Shown: positions 1 through 11,379, counted from the first letter of the stretch. The stretch is 64,000 nt of DNA from Chrysopilus asiliformis (GCA_964034945.1 OZ035963.1:40633090-40697089); one strand, 5' to 3'. Notes: a model not told the origin generated them from the sequence alone. Program-made: numbers and translations.

Positions 1-129
1 TTTTCTTTTTAGTGCATTCTTTTTTAATAAAAGCTTTTTTTTAAATTTTTTTTTTTTATTTTGTTCTTTTTAGTCTTCGAATATATGTATATCCTTACAT
101 TTGAGATGTCCTTACAGGCTTTTTAACTT

Positions 130-712
130 GAGAATCGTATTCAGCGACCCCAAAAACCCCCAGAATAGATTTTTTTTCCGGATAATCACGTTATCCTTAC
201 AGGACCTTCCGTTATCCGTACAGACTTTTTAATGGTAGATTCGGATTTAGCGACCTCAAAAACCCCCAGAATAGATTTTTTCCGGAAAATTTGGAGAAAA
301 GGATAATCACGTTATCCTTACAGGACCTTCCGTTATCCTTACTGATTTTTTAATGACAGATTCGGATTCAGCGACCTCAAAACCCCCCAGAATAGATTTT
401 TTTTCCGGAAAATTTGGAGAAAAGGATAATCACGTTATCCTTACAGGACCTTCCGTTATCCTTACTGACTTTTTAATGACATATTCGGATTCAGCGACCC
501 CAAAAACCCCCAGAATAGATTTTTTTCCGGAAAATTTGGAGAAAAGGATAATCACGTTATCCTTACAGGACCTTCCGTTATCCTTACTGATTTTTTAATG
601 ACAGATACGGATTCAGCGACCCCAAAAACCCCCAGAATAGATTTTTTTCCGGAAAATTTGGAGAAAAGGATAATCACGTTATCCTTACAGGACCTTCCGT
701 TATCCTTACAAG
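130..712 (+). repeat. 121-bp minisatellite array, about five units
   Basis: Tandem units start with the word GCGACC at 144, 250, 371, 494 and 616, so the period is 121-123 bp; the first unit is about 15 bp short. Each unit has CCCCAAAAACCCCC, a T-rich run, CCGGAAAATTTGG and TTATCCTTACAGGACCTTCC. The same unit recurs at 5155, 6419, 9200, 15650, 17720 and, inverted, at 11380, 48180 and 52970. Short open frames across it are repeat artefacts. Confidence 0.93.
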
Positions 713-1658
713 GACGAAGTAGTGAAAATATTGTATTGTCATCGGACATATATATGTAAGTGTGCAAAATTTCAAGTCAATCGGACAAGTGGAAGTTGGT
801 CAAAATTGGGTTGCAAGATTTGATCTGACAGACAAACAGACACGAAAGCAAGCTAAATAAAAGCTTTTAATGATGTAAGAATACATGCTTGATTTAAACT
901 GTAAATTGTTAACTTTGTCCCAGAGCAAAAATTTTACGCTAATATGTTTTTTGTCTCTCCTGAAAAATTTCAAAAAGTGGAGATGACCGTTTTTTTTATC
1001 GAAAAAACCATAACAGAAAGCTTTGGAAGTTGAGGTGCTTTTTTTAAAAGTTTTCCAATGTGGAAGTTGAAGCTTAAAGCTTTGGAAGTTGAAAGGTTTT
1101 CCAATGTGGAAAGCGTCACGTTTTGATGCTGACGCCAAACCATAAGTTTTTACCCATCCAAAAATCGCCCAACGCGCCTAAAGAAGTTATCACTTCAAAA
1201 AAAATTCTATTTTGTTTATCATTTGTTGTGTAATTTTATAAATATATGAAATAATTTGTTTAATCGGACAATTGAGGTTATGTTATTTAATTTTGGCTAC
1301 CCTTTTCTTAGAAGAAAGCGACTGCTTCCCAGCGAGAAACCCTCATAAATTTCATGTTGGAAAACAAGGATTAACTCGTCGCAGAAGAATTTATCGTCTT
1401 AGAATAAAGTTCAACTTAAGTTCTGTGTTCGAATTCAACGAAAAATTTCGAAAATGTAAAGAAAAAATATTTATAAATGTGTAAGTTCCTGGAACGCTTT
1501 TTTTTATTCGTAATTGTGAATATACAATTAAACAATTTGTGAAGTGTAGAATTGTACTTTTGTGGAATAGTCTATATAAAGACAAAAATATAACTGTCTT
1601 ACTTTCATTTAGATTTATTGAATTTCTTTCAATTGAAAAATGGGAGGAAAACTAGCAC
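713..1658. other. non-coding stretch with repeat tail
   Basis: Bases 760-860 (AATTTCAAGTCAATCGGACA and a GACAGACAAACAGACACG run) resemble the 3' tail of dispersed arthropod elements of the kind also seen at 18230-18350. Bases 1015-1110 repeat AGCTTTGGAAGTTGA. A small open frame at 1272-1484 has no motif I recognise. I see no supported gene here. Confidence 0.5.
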
Positions 1659-1738
1659 AGGTTTTTTAGTTCAAATACCACCTTTTATAAATAAAATCGG
1701 CTATGCTACAAATTAAATTGATTCTTTTGCACATCTAA

Positions 1739-2330
1739 TACTAAGTTCAGACCGACACAAAATCACGTAATTTTGAAGATTTTCGAAATTTTGAACGAAA
1801 CCTTCCTCGAAACCACGAGATTTCCAGTACATTAACCTGTTTTCAAAAATCACTAAAAGTATGCAATTTCCACAAAATTACGAACGAAATCAAGCAAAAA
1901 CAATGAATACAACCCTGCATCACTCATTCAGCTCTCTTGAGTACATCAGTTTTGACATTTGTGCTGGATTGGAACGACGGAGATATAAGAAAAAGAAGCC
2001 GTGTTCCGCACGCGAAAAGGATATATTAGTAAACAACCTACGCGGGGCAAAAAAAAATTGACTTGTTTTTGATGCGATTAGATATGAAATGGTAAATAAT
2101 TGTTTATTTTCATTACAGATAATTTCCATTGTCGTCTAAAGTGTCTAATTCTGTTTGCACATATTTGATCGAAGTTTGGAATTGTATTATTCATCATATT
2201 ACTAAAATTCATAGCAATCCTGTAGTTGAAATGTGAAACAAAATTACCTTAATCTCTGTGTGAACACTTTGGTTTAAGATCTAAATCATTTCGCAAAATT
2301 ACGTGATTTTGCGTCGGTCTGAACTTAGTA
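1739..2330. mobile_element. PIF/Harbinger-type MITE, copy 1
   Basis: Perfect termini TACTAAGTTCAGACCGACAC are followed by the near-palindrome AAAATCACGTAATTTTG and flanked by TAA at 1736-1738 and 2331-2333. The 3-bp TAA duplication and TIR are those of PIF/Harbinger. A second copy, about 590 bp, lies at 61970-62559. There is no transposase; the frame starting at 1861 is present in both copies but has no domain. Confidence 0.85.
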
Positions 2331-2393
2331 TAAGTGACTTTTTTCAAATCAAATTGAAGATAGTTAATTCGACTCGCAGAAAGTCAGTTAAAT

Positions 2394-3039
2394 CAATGAT
2401 TACCTAATATAGATGGGAAGTAAACGGAAGTTTCCGTTTACCTACGGCAGAGAAAAGAGATGCGCGATAAAAAAAAGTCACCGAGCAACACCATCTTTCC
2501 CTTTTTTTCCTTCATGTCATATGGAGTTAAAGAAAAAACAAGAAACTTGTCGTTTAGTCAGGGCTAAACCAAGCGAGATTTTCATATCCTTATAGCAGTC
2601 AAAAACTTGTATTATATTTATACAACCCTTGCACTAACACCATCATGCTTCCGACAGCGGCCTGACAGCTCACGAAAATTTTCAAGCAAATTATAACACT
2701 TTTTTAGTATTTAAATCGCGAAATACACTAAAAACCAACGAAATTAACACGAAAACTAAATTTTCCACCGAAATTGGTGGTTTGTTTTGATTTTTAACTA
2801 ACTGACTGCTGAGAATCAAATTTGTGTATTGCCATTGTGACTTTTTTATGGTTTTTTTCGAGGCGCATTACAACTAATTACGCATTACAACTGAGATGTG
2901 GGAACACTTGAGATGAGGCCGCACACATAAATAACTCAGTATTCACACAGAAATTGAAACCGCCAGCATGTCGCTAGTTGTCCCTCTCTCAAACCAAATA
3001 TTTTAGGAGAACTTTCTTATCTATATTAGGTAATCATTG
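2394..3039. mobile_element. TIR element (CAATGATTACCTAATATAGAT-type), non-coding
   Basis: The left end has AATGATTACCTAATATAGAT and the right end its inverse, ATCTATATTAGGTAATCATT. The interior of about 600 bp holds no coding evidence. Target duplication is not visible because the flanks continue the palindrome. Confidence 0.65.
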
Positions 3040-3120
3040 GTTAAATGTTCAAAAACCCAAATTTAATTTGTAAAATAACAATTTTTATGTGTAAAAGGTG
3101 GTATTTGAACTAAAAACCTT

Positions 3121-3470
3121 TCACAAAACATCGTTTTTTGGAACATTTCCCAAAAACAATAATTGTTCAAGGTGTTTTCCGGAGAGTCGATTGTGCTTTT
3201 GAGTTATGGTTGCACCCACCTTTAAAAACAACCTTTCACAAGGAACTGACGATGCAACCACTACTAAAAACGCTCTGGCATGTTTATATAATAAAGGAAA
3301 CATCGATTTTATTTCCTGCTATTCTTCAAGTGGAAGAGATTTTAATGATGAAACGGCCAAGCTCAAGTAAAGAAAAACTTGATATATTCCCCAAAAATTA
3401 TAAAAAAAACCCTAGAGTCCATATATGAGCTCCACACTACCATTGGAAAAGTTGGCAAAGAATGCAAATT
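3121..3470 (-). pseudogene. hAT transposase C-terminal fragment (ZBED-like)
   Basis: The minus-strand frame 3303-3121 carries a hAT C-terminal dimerisation signature: ASSVPCERLF, then KVGATITQKHNRLSGKHLEQ and LLFLGNVPKN. This matches the ERLFSKAG...KRNRLSGKHL pattern of hAT transposases and of domesticated ZBED proteins. Upstream sequence to about 3470 gives short related stretches in other frames, so the gene is broken. The BED finger and the catalytic core are missing. The fragment borders the TIR element ending at 3119. Confidence 0.75.
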
Positions 3471-3594
3471 TGATGCCATGGTCATAAGGGTGAAGATGCC
3501 TAAATATTCAATATAAAGTACTCACTTTTCGATATCAGCCAAAAAGTATCGATACCTACTTGGTATCGGGATAAACGTATCGATTACAAAATTA

Positions 3595-4999
3595 CAGTAA
3601 TCCCCCGCTATACGGACGCTCGTTTTACGGAAATTCGAAGTTACGGACATGACTAATATAGGAACAAATTCGCTATACGGATAAAAAAATTCGCTGTTAC
3701 GGACAAAAAAAATTTTTTTTTTGAATCACAGAAAAAAATCAAGAAAAAGTCCTCCATAATTATGTTGTATTTATTGTAAATGTACATACTTAATTTCTCC
3801 GAAATTTCTGACACATTTTGTGTACACACAAAAGAGAATTAAAAAAAGGCAATAAAAAACTGCAGTGCGGTGTATTTTAAAAAAATCTATTTGCTATTCT
3901 TAAGCGAGAACTCCAATTGGGCAGAAGCAGCAGCAGAAGCAGAATCTGCTTTCTGTCCCACAATGAAATTTGAATTCTGACGAAACTAGCAGAAACCTAC
4001 GTAGAAACAGCTATGTTTTTTTGTCCGCGGCATGATTTGCCCCATAATATTTTGTTGGTTTTAACCAGTGTTCAAAACTTTATTTTGTTATATCGTTCTT
4101 TTCGCTCTTAAAAGTTTCGCTCCCAACGACAAGAACGCTTGCTGCGTTTTCCGACTCCCGTTCTCAAGAACGAAAATGATTTTCAAACGCAATCGTTCTG
4201 TAAAGAGAGAAATTTTCAGCTCCGCTGTACTGTTGCTAGGAGTCGGAACGAGCTATGCACATTTTTCGTTCTCCCTCCCAAGTTAAGAACGAAATGATTT
4301 CTATTTAAGTTTTCGCTCCTTGTTCAAACCGGTTTGTGGGTCTCGCATAAAAATGAATGAAAGCCTCGAGCGATGGCTTTTTGGTATGATGCACACACAC
4401 ATATAAGTATGTATTTTAATAGTGAGAGAACGATATTTCGCTCCCAGCATTAACGTTCTGCTCTCAAAGAACATAAAAACAAAATGCAAATGTAAAGATC
4501 TAAGAGCAAGAACGTAAAAACAATAATTTCGTTCTCGTTCTTGGGAGCGTTTTTCTGAAATGCCGAATTTCGTTCTCTAGAGAGTGATTTTTATTTTCTA
4601 TTGATTTCAATGCCTCCTTGGGAGCAGAACGAAAGACTACAAATGGGAGCGTTTTGAACACTGGTTTTAACATATTCAATTGACTTATGCTCCATTTCAA
4701 GTAGTATAAATATTTTTTTTCTATAATTATTATAGTTTTTTAGTGGTTAAATAATAATTATTATTTTAATATATTATACTAATCTGTTTCGTATTACGGA
4801 TTTTTTTGGTACGCATCTATATATTTTTAATACGATCTTATACTAAAATAGGTTTCTTTTTACGGACATTTCTATTGATTGGAACACATCTATTTATTCC
4901 CAGTACAATCTCATACTAAAATAGGTTTCGTTTTACGGATTTTCGATATACGGACAGTTTCCGTAGAGCGCATCCCGTCCGTAAAGCGGGGGATTACTG
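3595..4999. mobile_element. pogo/Tigger-type non-autonomous element
   Basis: Ends CAGTAATCCCCCGCTATACG and its inverse (CGTAAAGCGGGGGATTACTG) are flanked by TA at 3593-3594 and 5000-5001, as in pogo/Tigger. Internal subterminal repeats use TACGGA words (TATACGGA, GTTACGGACA). There is no transposase. It holds the hAT MITE 4066-4663. Confidence 0.85.
4066..4663. mobile_element. hAT-type MITE inside the pogo element
   Basis: Termini CAGTGTTCAAAAC / GTTTTGAACACTG are flanked by the perfect 8-bp direct repeat GTTTTAAC (4058-4065 and 4664-4671), the hAT signature. The interior is packed with the word CGTTCT/AGAACG in both orientations, typical of subterminal transposase-binding repeats. The frames at 4068-4286 and 4301-4700 are by-products of these repeats. 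Confidence 0.88.
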
Positions 5000-5154
5000 T
5001 ACTTGGTATCAAAACAAAAGTATCGAATATGTACTCGTATTTACTTGGATCGAATCAACACTACCTGCGAGTAATCGATGCCGATGATGCGAGGGTCCAC
5101 TGTAATATTAAATAATTAAAAGACCAAGCTGTGCTCGGTAACCTTAAAATTCTC

Positions 5155-5480
5155 CTCTTGCTGTTTTTCGTTATCTTTACAGGGCCTTTCCTGAGGACCA
5201 AAAACCCCGATCGAAAAACCCCCTTTGCTACTTTTCTTGAGATAAAACGAAAGAAAGGATACTTTTGTTATATCTACAGGATTTATCGTTTTGAATTTTG
5301 AAATTTTAACACCAGACCACACACAATCACGAAAATCCTCTAATGCCAGTTTTTCCGAAGAAAAACGGGAAAAAGAATGTATGCGTTATCCTTATGGGAC
5401 CTTCCGTTTCGAAATTGATATTCTAACACCTGATTCGTGATCAGCGATCGCTAAAACCCCATAATGTCAGTTTTTTTTAA
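5155..5480 (+). repeat. minisatellite element, left part
   Basis: Degenerate units of the 121-bp family (TTATCCTTATGGGACCTTCC, GATTCGTGATCAGCGATCGC). The array is cut by the piggyBac MITE and continues at 6419. Confidence 0.8.
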
Positions 5481-6414
5481 CACTAGATTGCCCAAGCAAG
5501 TCATTTTGACTGCTTTTTAATTTCAATCAAAAAAACAATTATGGGGCCTATTGCGGTTATCGATATCTATTCGATCGACCATCGTTGGCCGGAACGATCG
5601 AAAAACAATTTGGTATTGCGTAAGGTTCATCGTTCAAGCAATCGCTATTGTGAATTTTTTAGTGTTTGACGTTTGGGAATTCACATTGTTGAAGTTATTT
5701 TAATGTTTAAAAATGACTTCAACGCATAAAATACAATATTGAGCTCCCTTAAAACATAGAGGAGGTGGATGACAATGGCGATATGAGCGAAATTACACCA
5801 GAAGACGGTTTTACAAACCAACGTCAAGGCGAAAATATTAAACACCGAATGTGAATAAAACAGTTTTTAAGATCATTTTTTATTTAAATTATTTTTATAC
5901 CACTTTGGTCTTATTTATCTTCATTTTTTCAACCAATTTTTATATTGGATTTTTGATCGAGGTTTTGATCAAGATATTCCTCATTAATAATTTCCTAATG
6001 TGTACAAATACTTCCATTTTGTTATTAGCCTCTAATTTTGATAAAAAAAAGTAATTGCAATACTTCACCGAACGCTAACTTCACATAAACTTCACCGAAC
6101 GATCAAACAAATGTCATCGTTCCGAACTGAACGATTTTATCGTTCACGAACGATAAAATCGATGATCACAATACCGATTTTTCGATTTGACATTTCAACG
6201 ATCGATTGACGAAGCTCACAATAGGGGCCTATGTATATAATGACACAATTTGTTAGAATTTTGTGACTTTTTGTACAACATATAAATGCGTTTATTAATA
6301 ATTGTAGTCACCTCCCCCCTCCTTAATTTCCGGTATATACGAGTATATATGTGTTATACCTATATTGCCAAAAGCAGTCATTTTGACTGCTTGGCTTCCT
6401 TGGGCAATCTAGTG
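5481..6414. mobile_element. piggyBac-type MITE
   Basis: Termini CACTAGATTGCCCAAG and CTTGGGCAATCTAGTG are flanked on both sides by TTAA (5477-5480 and 6415-6418), the piggyBac target. The subterminal sequence GTCATTTTGACTGCTT occurs at both ends. There is no transposase; the hydrophobic frame 5851-6054 is AT-rich noise. A further inverted-repeat insertion lies at 5549-6223. Confidence 0.9.
5549..6223. mobile_element. nested inverted-repeat element, class uncertain
   Basis: Ends TATTGCGGTT and (inverse) TATTGTGAGC are flanked by GGGGCC at 5543-5548 and 6224-6229. The inside is rich in CGATCG, CGAACGAT and ACTTCACCGAACG words. The 6-bp direct repeat may be part of a longer target duplication; I cannot assign a superfamily. 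Confidence 0.6.
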
Positions 6415-6418
6415 TTAA

Positions 6419-7189
6419 AATGATATTTGCGTAATCCTTACAGGAGCTCCCGTGTCATTTTGAAATTCTAACACCAGATTCGAGATCAGTAAGCCTGAAA
6501 ACCCCCAAGTCACATTTAGCAGCCTCCTAACGGGGAGGCTTCATGGTAAACATCAATGTTTTAAAACACCAACCCCCTACCCATCCCTCGTTTACTCTTT
6601 AGGGACGGAATTTCGAAAAACGCCGCCATAGTGAGCGACTACCTTATGGAAGGACTGTGAAAATTTCAAGTTTCAGGCGTTTGGACTTGGCGTTGAAGAG
6701 TCAGTCAATAAGTCAGAACAAACGTTTTTATTCAGGGTTCGGAGAATATTCGAAATTCATTCATTCTCAAGTGAATATTCTTTTTAAGTATTTTAGAATT
6801 TGCGAAAGAATGAAAGGCATGATATGGACTTGATTTCATTCTTTCCGAAAGAGAACCATTTATTCACAAACATGAAACATTCGCGAATGATAAATACTGA
6901 AATCTTCTTTTAAGGGCGTAATCGAAATAGGGCGTAATAAAATTAGACATAATACTTCTGAACAGATCATGACTTTCGTATACAAAATAAAATTAGCCAG
7001 AAAATGTCTGAACAGCACTGAATTTCTTTTCCAAAAATCGATTTTTTGGAAAATATAAGAGCAAAATAAAATTAGACAAAAAATGTCTGAACAGCATATG
7101 AAAAATATGGCTAAAGGTGAATATTTTGGGAATGGTAGGAGATATTGATTAGCCGTTAAAGGCGAGAGCTTAGAGAACTGTATTATCTT
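6419..7189 (+). repeat. minisatellite tail and non-coding sequence
   Basis: Bases 6419-6515 finish the minisatellite unit interrupted by the MITE. Bases 6515-6720 hold AGCAGCCTCCTAACGGGGAG and a GTCAGTCAATAAGTCAGAAC tail, similar in reverse to 48060-48180. Bases 6725-7160 are AT-rich with short palindromes (GAATATTCGAAATTC). No gene is seen. Confidence 0.55.
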
Positions 7190-7385
7190 TAATTCTTCCG
7201 TAATAGGATACAGTTAAACATAATATTTTACTGGCCAAGTTTGAAAACTATAGAATAAAAGGAGACTTGTTACTTTTACTGAGATCCTACATGACGAATC
7301 GAGGTAACTTTGTAGTAGTTAACAATTGTGTCCCGATGTTTTTCTCCAAGTAGTGGCGTACCACAGGGTTCTGTCCTAGGTTTTT
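7190..7385 (+). pseudogene. non-LTR retrotransposon RT fragment
   Basis: The conceptual reading gives LRSYMTNRGNFVVVNN followed, after a stop, by GVPQGSVLG spread over two frames. That is the RT block in jockey/I-type LINEs where 'SYLxxR' precedes 'SGVPQGSVLGPxLF'. It is about 65 codons long, interrupted, with no YADD box. It joins directly to TATACCCCTATGGTGAAA, a separate dispersed repeat. Confidence 0.7.
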
Positions 7386-8110
7386 TTTATACCCCTATGG
7401 TGAAACCAAATGGTATATTAAATTTGCCTTACCGTTTGTAACGCCAAAATCCCGTTATGACACACAAAAATGAATTACACCAATTTTAAGATCGTCTGCA
7501 AATAAAAGGGAGTCAGATAAAAAGTTAAGAAACAGAAGTTATTTGAAAAGGTAAGAAACAAAAGTTAGTTAAAAGGTTGAGAAACAAAAGTTATTGAATT
7601 AAAATAAATAAAGGCATTGTGTGTGAAATAAAATTGTAAAATAGTTTTAGTCACAAAACAAAAACAAATTAAGTTATATGATCGTTTTAAATATACAACA
7701 AAAAAGGTAAAACCAGTTCGGGTCGTTTTGGATCGAATCAGTTGATATTTGGATTAAAAGGAAAACAATATAGCAAAAAGAGAAACAAAAGTTATTTAAA
7801 AAAGTTAAGATGCAAAAGTTATTTGATTAAGATTAAAATATATAAAGGTATTGTGTACAATAGTTTAAGTCATTAAAAAACAAATTAAGTTTTTTTTATG
7901 GTCTATCAATTTTTTTTATGGCCTATGTTGGAGCTAAACTTCAGGCCAATCGGCTCGGTAGTTTCCCCGCGAAAGGGTAACATAGAGGAAGAGCTAAGTT
8001 TCGATATCACTTTACCCCCTCCCCTTTCTCCCCCACCTCTCGGGCTACTTTTTAATGGGTCTATGTTGGGGCTGGACCCCCGACGAACATCTGTGCCAAA
8101 TTTCTGAAAC
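7386..8110. repeat. dispersed repeat segments, no gene
   Basis: Bases 7390-7470 (ACCGTTTGTAACGCCAAAAT) recur loosely at 10320. Bases 7500-7870 repeat GAAACAAAAGTTATTTAAAA motifs. Bases 7920-8105 (CGGTAGTTTCCCCGCGAAAG, GGGTCTATGTTGGGGCTGGA) recur diverged at 10860-11040. The overlapping open frames on both strands at 7898-8112 are repeat artefacts. Confidence 0.6.
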
Positions 8111-8160
8111 ACAAAATATAGATTTACAAAATACTGAAAAACAAAATAGAGAATGACAAA

Positions 8161-8246
8161 ACACCGAATTACAAAAATCCTAAATATTAATTCTATTATT
8201 TTTTTTTTAAATAGAATTAATATTTAGGATTTTTGTAATTCGGTGT
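8161..8246. repeat. perfect 37-bp hairpin
   Basis: Arms 8161-8197 and 8210-8246 are exact inverse complements around a 12-nt T-rich loop. The arm begins ACACCGAATTACAAAAATCC. The flanks vary the same word (ACAAAATACTGAAAAACAAA), and 8885-8990 holds inverse versions (ATTCGGTATTTTGTCATTC), so the hairpin is part of a larger foldback-like repeat. Confidence 0.95.
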
Positions 8247-8389
8247 TCCAGGGCTTTGCAGGAGAACTGTGTATTATATACGTGTTCCCAAGTAATAATA
8301 ATAGCTGTAAAAATTATATTTGTAAAACCTCTTTTTTTTTAATAATTGTTAGCTCAAATAGTATGTCCTTTCAATTACAACCTGTTTTG

Positions 8390-8648
8390 CAGATTCGCGG
8401 AATGGTTGCGAAATCGTTCAAGAAAAATTATATATTTCCCAAACCACAGTACGACCCTAAATTTTGGGTCTGTAAGCGACACAATTAAGGTGAATTTTCC
8501 GAGGACACAAAACAATCTTGAAGCTTGGCATCGACGTCTACAGTCATTGTTGGCAAAAAAACATGCTGGGGTTTACAAAATTATTGGGGATTTGTCTAAA
8601 GAACTCTTAGTTTCAGCATTCAAAAACTCAATGTTCGTCAAAAAATAA
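8390..8648 (+). pseudogene. MULE (Mutator-like) transposase C-terminal fragment
   Basis: The frame ending at 8648 reads FPRTQNNLEAWHRRLQSLLA and then KKHAGVYKIIGDLSKEL. This fits the post-catalytic motif 'RTNNxxEGWHxxxxxxxxxxHpxxxxfi' of Mutator-like transposases of insects. The stretch just before (KPQYDPKFW) lies in another frame, so a frameshift falls near 8465. About 85 residues remain; the zinc finger and the DDE core are gone. It sits between the two halves of the foldback-like repeat around 8161 and 8990. Confidence 0.65.
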
Positions 8649-9119
8649 CAAAAAGAAAAAAGTGTCAAAACATTAAAAAATATAAAAAATATTTTTAAAA
8701 ACATGAATACATTAAGTAAAGTTGAATACTTAAGAAATATAGCATATAATATTCGTTTGCAGTAATTTAAAATCTTTGTACACTTAAAAATCTATAAATA
8801 TAAAGATCTATGAAGAAATTTGTAAATTCTTTATTTTTCGGTTTTATCCAATTATGGGAAATATAGTGTTTTATGTAGTTCTACTTATAGATATTCGGTA
8901 TTTTGTCATTCTGAATTCTGTATTTCGTTAATGTGTAATTCGACACTGGTTAAAAATTCGTTGTTTTGTCAATTCGACTTTATTTTGTTCGGAATTTCGA
9001 CCGTATCCCTTAGAAAACATATTGACCGTTGACAGAATCAGTCATCAATGGTTGATAGTATATTCCATCCACCGTCAATGGTTGAGTATTAACATTTTAA
9101 ACTGTTTATACTCTATATG
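8649..9119. other. AT-rich non-coding stretch
   Basis: Bases 8885-8995 carry ATTTTGTCATTCTGAATTCT-type repeats inverse to those at 8105-8165. Bases 9010-9100 repeat TTGACCGTTGACAG / CACCGTCAATGGTTGA. No gene is seen. Confidence 0.5.
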
Positions 9120-9895
9120 ATACTAGCAGACCCTACGTTCCCAGCTTAAAGTTTTTTGTATAAATTTTAGAATGCCAAAAAACCATAAATAATTTAAAAA
9201 CTTTTGGGAAAAAATGTTATCCTTACAGGACCTTCCGCTTCGAATTTTGAAATTCCAACACCAGATTCGTGATAACCAACCCTGAAAACCTCCCAAAGCC
9301 AGTTTTTGCGAGAAAAATTGGAAAAACGACACATTTGCGTTATCCTTACAGGACCACATCCATTTTCTTACATATATGTAGATTTAGAAGGCCAAAACAC
9401 CAACTTAAAAAAACTTAAAAATCAACGTCATCCTTACAGGACCTTTCGTTAGAGTTATTGAAGCTTTCCAAGAAAAATTTGATAAAGGACATTTGCGTTA
9501 TCCTTACAGGACTTTCCGGTTAGAATTTTTAAATTCCAACACCGGATTTTGATCAGCGACCTCGAAAACCCCCTAACGCCGGTTTTCCCCGGAAAAAAGG
9601 GGAAAAGGATATTTTCATTATCCTTACAGGACCTTCTGTTTCGAATTTTGAAAATCTATCACCGGATTCGTGATCAGCGACCCCGAAAACCCCCTGATGG
9701 GGAAAAATGAGAAAAAGGAAATTTGCGTTATCCTTACAAGACCTGCAGTTTCGGATTTTGAAAATCTAAGATTGCTAGAAACCTGCTCCTGGCGACGTAG
9801 ATCATTTTGCAAAAAACCGCGTAAAAATCGGTCCAGTAATTTTTGTAATCTCAAACCAACCAACACACCAACCAACAAACATCCATTTTTATATA
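9120..9895 (+). mobile_element. dispersed element with internal minisatellite, near-complete copy
   Basis: A head (ACTAGCAGACCCTACGTTCC, then AAGTTTTTTGTATAAATTTT) is followed by about five minisatellite units and a tail (AAAAACCGCGTAAAAATCGG, CCAGTAATTTTTGTAATCTC, ACAAACATCCATTTTTATA). The copy at 15567-18350 has the same head, units and tail, so head plus array plus tail is one element. No protein is encoded. The tail type suggests a LINE-related or SINE-like element, but the class is open. The tail is cut by the MITE at 9896. Confidence 0.75.
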
Positions 9896-10296
9896 TCGCA
9901 CATGGTCCCGTAGACTGTAGTATCTCAAAAAAACGTGTTTTTGAGTAATTATTCCATTATGTAAAGGAAAATTGACTGAATCAAATGAAAAACAAATTTA
10001 AATGTAAATGTAGTCCTAAAATTTAATTATTTTTGGTTTTTTGAATTCCCATTTTCTAAAATTTAAATTAATTTTGTGGAAAACAAACCTAACTCTATCT
10101 TTTATTATTGCAAAAAAAAAAATTAAGCAAATGATCTGTAAATTATTATCAAAAGAGTAATAAATTGAAATATTACTGTACAGACAACAGAAAAAAACAA
10201 TTATTTATAAACAATTATTTTGAAATGAAAACTTTGAATGCGTTTTTCTTGAAATGGCAGATTTTGAGATACTACAGTCTACGGGACCATGTGCGA
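9896..10296. mobile_element. TA-target MITE with 34-bp TIR
   Basis: Termini TCGCACATGGTCCCGTAGAC / GTCTACGGGACCATGTGCGA continue with TGTAGTATCTCAAAA. It sits in the TATATATAGAT tail of the host repeat, so TA (or a longer TATA) was the target. It is probably a Tc1/mariner-type MITE. No coding content. Confidence 0.8.
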
Positions 10297-10476
10297 TATA
10301 TAGATATCATATAGAAGTATACCATTTGTAACGCGTATCGGACACAAAAATGAACCATACCACTATCGGTGAACAAATGTTGATACCGAAAAAATGTTTA
10401 TAGGATGTTAAGACCACATACTGACGTAAAAACATCGGAAAACAAATGCGTGGAAAGATTTGTTTTTTAACAATTA
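10297..10476. repeat. dispersed repeat fragment
   Basis: The resumed tail TATATAGATATCAT is followed by ATACCATTTGTAACGCGTAT, the repeat type at 7420. No gene. Confidence 0.5.
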
Positions 10477-10665
10477 CAGTAGAATCCCGATAATTCGTAT
10501 TTCAAGGGACAAGCAAATTCATACGAATTAGCGGGATTACGAATTAGCGGGATATACGAATTATCGGGATACGAATTATCGGGATTTTTTTCAAGGGACC
10601 AGCAAATTCATACGAATTAGCGGGATATACGAACTATCGGGGTACGAATTATCGGGATTCTACTG
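10477..10665. mobile_element. short pogo-type MITE with internal duplication
   Basis: Termini CAGTAGAATCCCGATAATTC / GAATTATCGGGATTCTACTG are flanked by TA on both sides (10475-10476, 10666-10667). The interior is only variants of TACGAATTAGCGGGATATAC and CAAGGGACAAGCAAATTCAT, so the whole 189 bp is subterminal repeats. Confidence 0.87.
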
Positions 10666-11379
10666 TAGTTACAAAATTTTTGGAAGTGGAAAACTTTTGA
10701 ACTTCTGTATTTTTTTTTTTAATATAGGAAAAAGAAGTTTTTGGATTAAAAACGTCGGCTTGAGATTGGTTTGTGTGGGAGCTGTGTTTAAAAAAAAATT
10801 ATATCAAAGTTGAAAACAGTCTATTCAGTTGGGTTTTACTTGACTCACGGGATACTTTTTAGTGGACTCACGTTGGAGCTGAATCCCCACCACACGCCTA
10901 TGCCAAATTCCAGGCGATCAGTTCGGTAGGTTTACCACGAAAGAGTAACATATAGGAAAAACAAAGCTTCAAATTAACTTTTACGCGCTCACTCTCAGGC
11001 TACTTCTCAATGGGTCTATGTTACGAACATCAGTGCCAAATAGAGCGGGTCTACATTAAGCGAGCAATAGACGTGCAACTGAGTTGCCAACCAGGTTGCT
11101 AACTTGTTTGCCACAAACGATGCAACTTCAACAGCCACATCAGTTTATAAGCAGAAGTCAATTATTAACAATAATTTTGTGTTTTTGATTGAGCTAAATT
11201 AACATTTCATAACTCCGATAAGCTGCGATAAACTTCAAAAAAATACCCTCCACGCTTCATTGTTTAGGATGTTAGCCATATTTTTGAAATACTAACGTAC
11301 AAATTCGAATAGTTCTCTGCGGAAATGCTTGTAGCCTACTGATATTGCTGGCTTGCTAATATCATGTTTGGAGCACTAA
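10666..11379. repeat. dispersed repeat and non-coding sequence
   Basis: Bases 10860-11045 are a diverged copy of the 7920-8105 repeat (GGGTCTATGTTACGAACATC). The rest, 11046-11379, shows no gene, repeat or motif I recognise. Confidence 0.5.

Larger units (their letters stand above)
1659..3119. mobile_element. TIR element (AGGTTTTTTAGTTCAAATAC), carrier of two MITEs
   Basis: The ends at 1659-1690 and 3085-3119 are inverted copies of each other over about 28 bp (TTTAGTTCAAATACCACCTT). No clear target duplication is visible, so the superfamily is open. Inside lie a Harbinger-type MITE (1739-2330) and a second TIR element (2394-3039). The right end abuts the hAT transposase fragment at 3121, so this element probably inserted beside or into that older gene. 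Confidence 0.6.

Noticed and set aside
130..712. CRISPR-like array
   Set aside because: Units are full tandem copies without unique spacers, in a eukaryotic context with introns and transposons.
353..767. Open frames across the 121-bp repeat on both strands
   Set aside because: They arise because the unit length keeps frames open for a few units; reading differs between units and no domain appears.
1861..2061. Conserved frame shared with 62092
   Set aside because: Conservation follows from both being copies of the same MITE; the ends of the frames differ by frameshift.
5851..6054. Possible small membrane protein
   Set aside because: AT-rich DNA inside a MITE gives hydrophobic readings; no start context, no homology and the sequence is not kept elsewhere.
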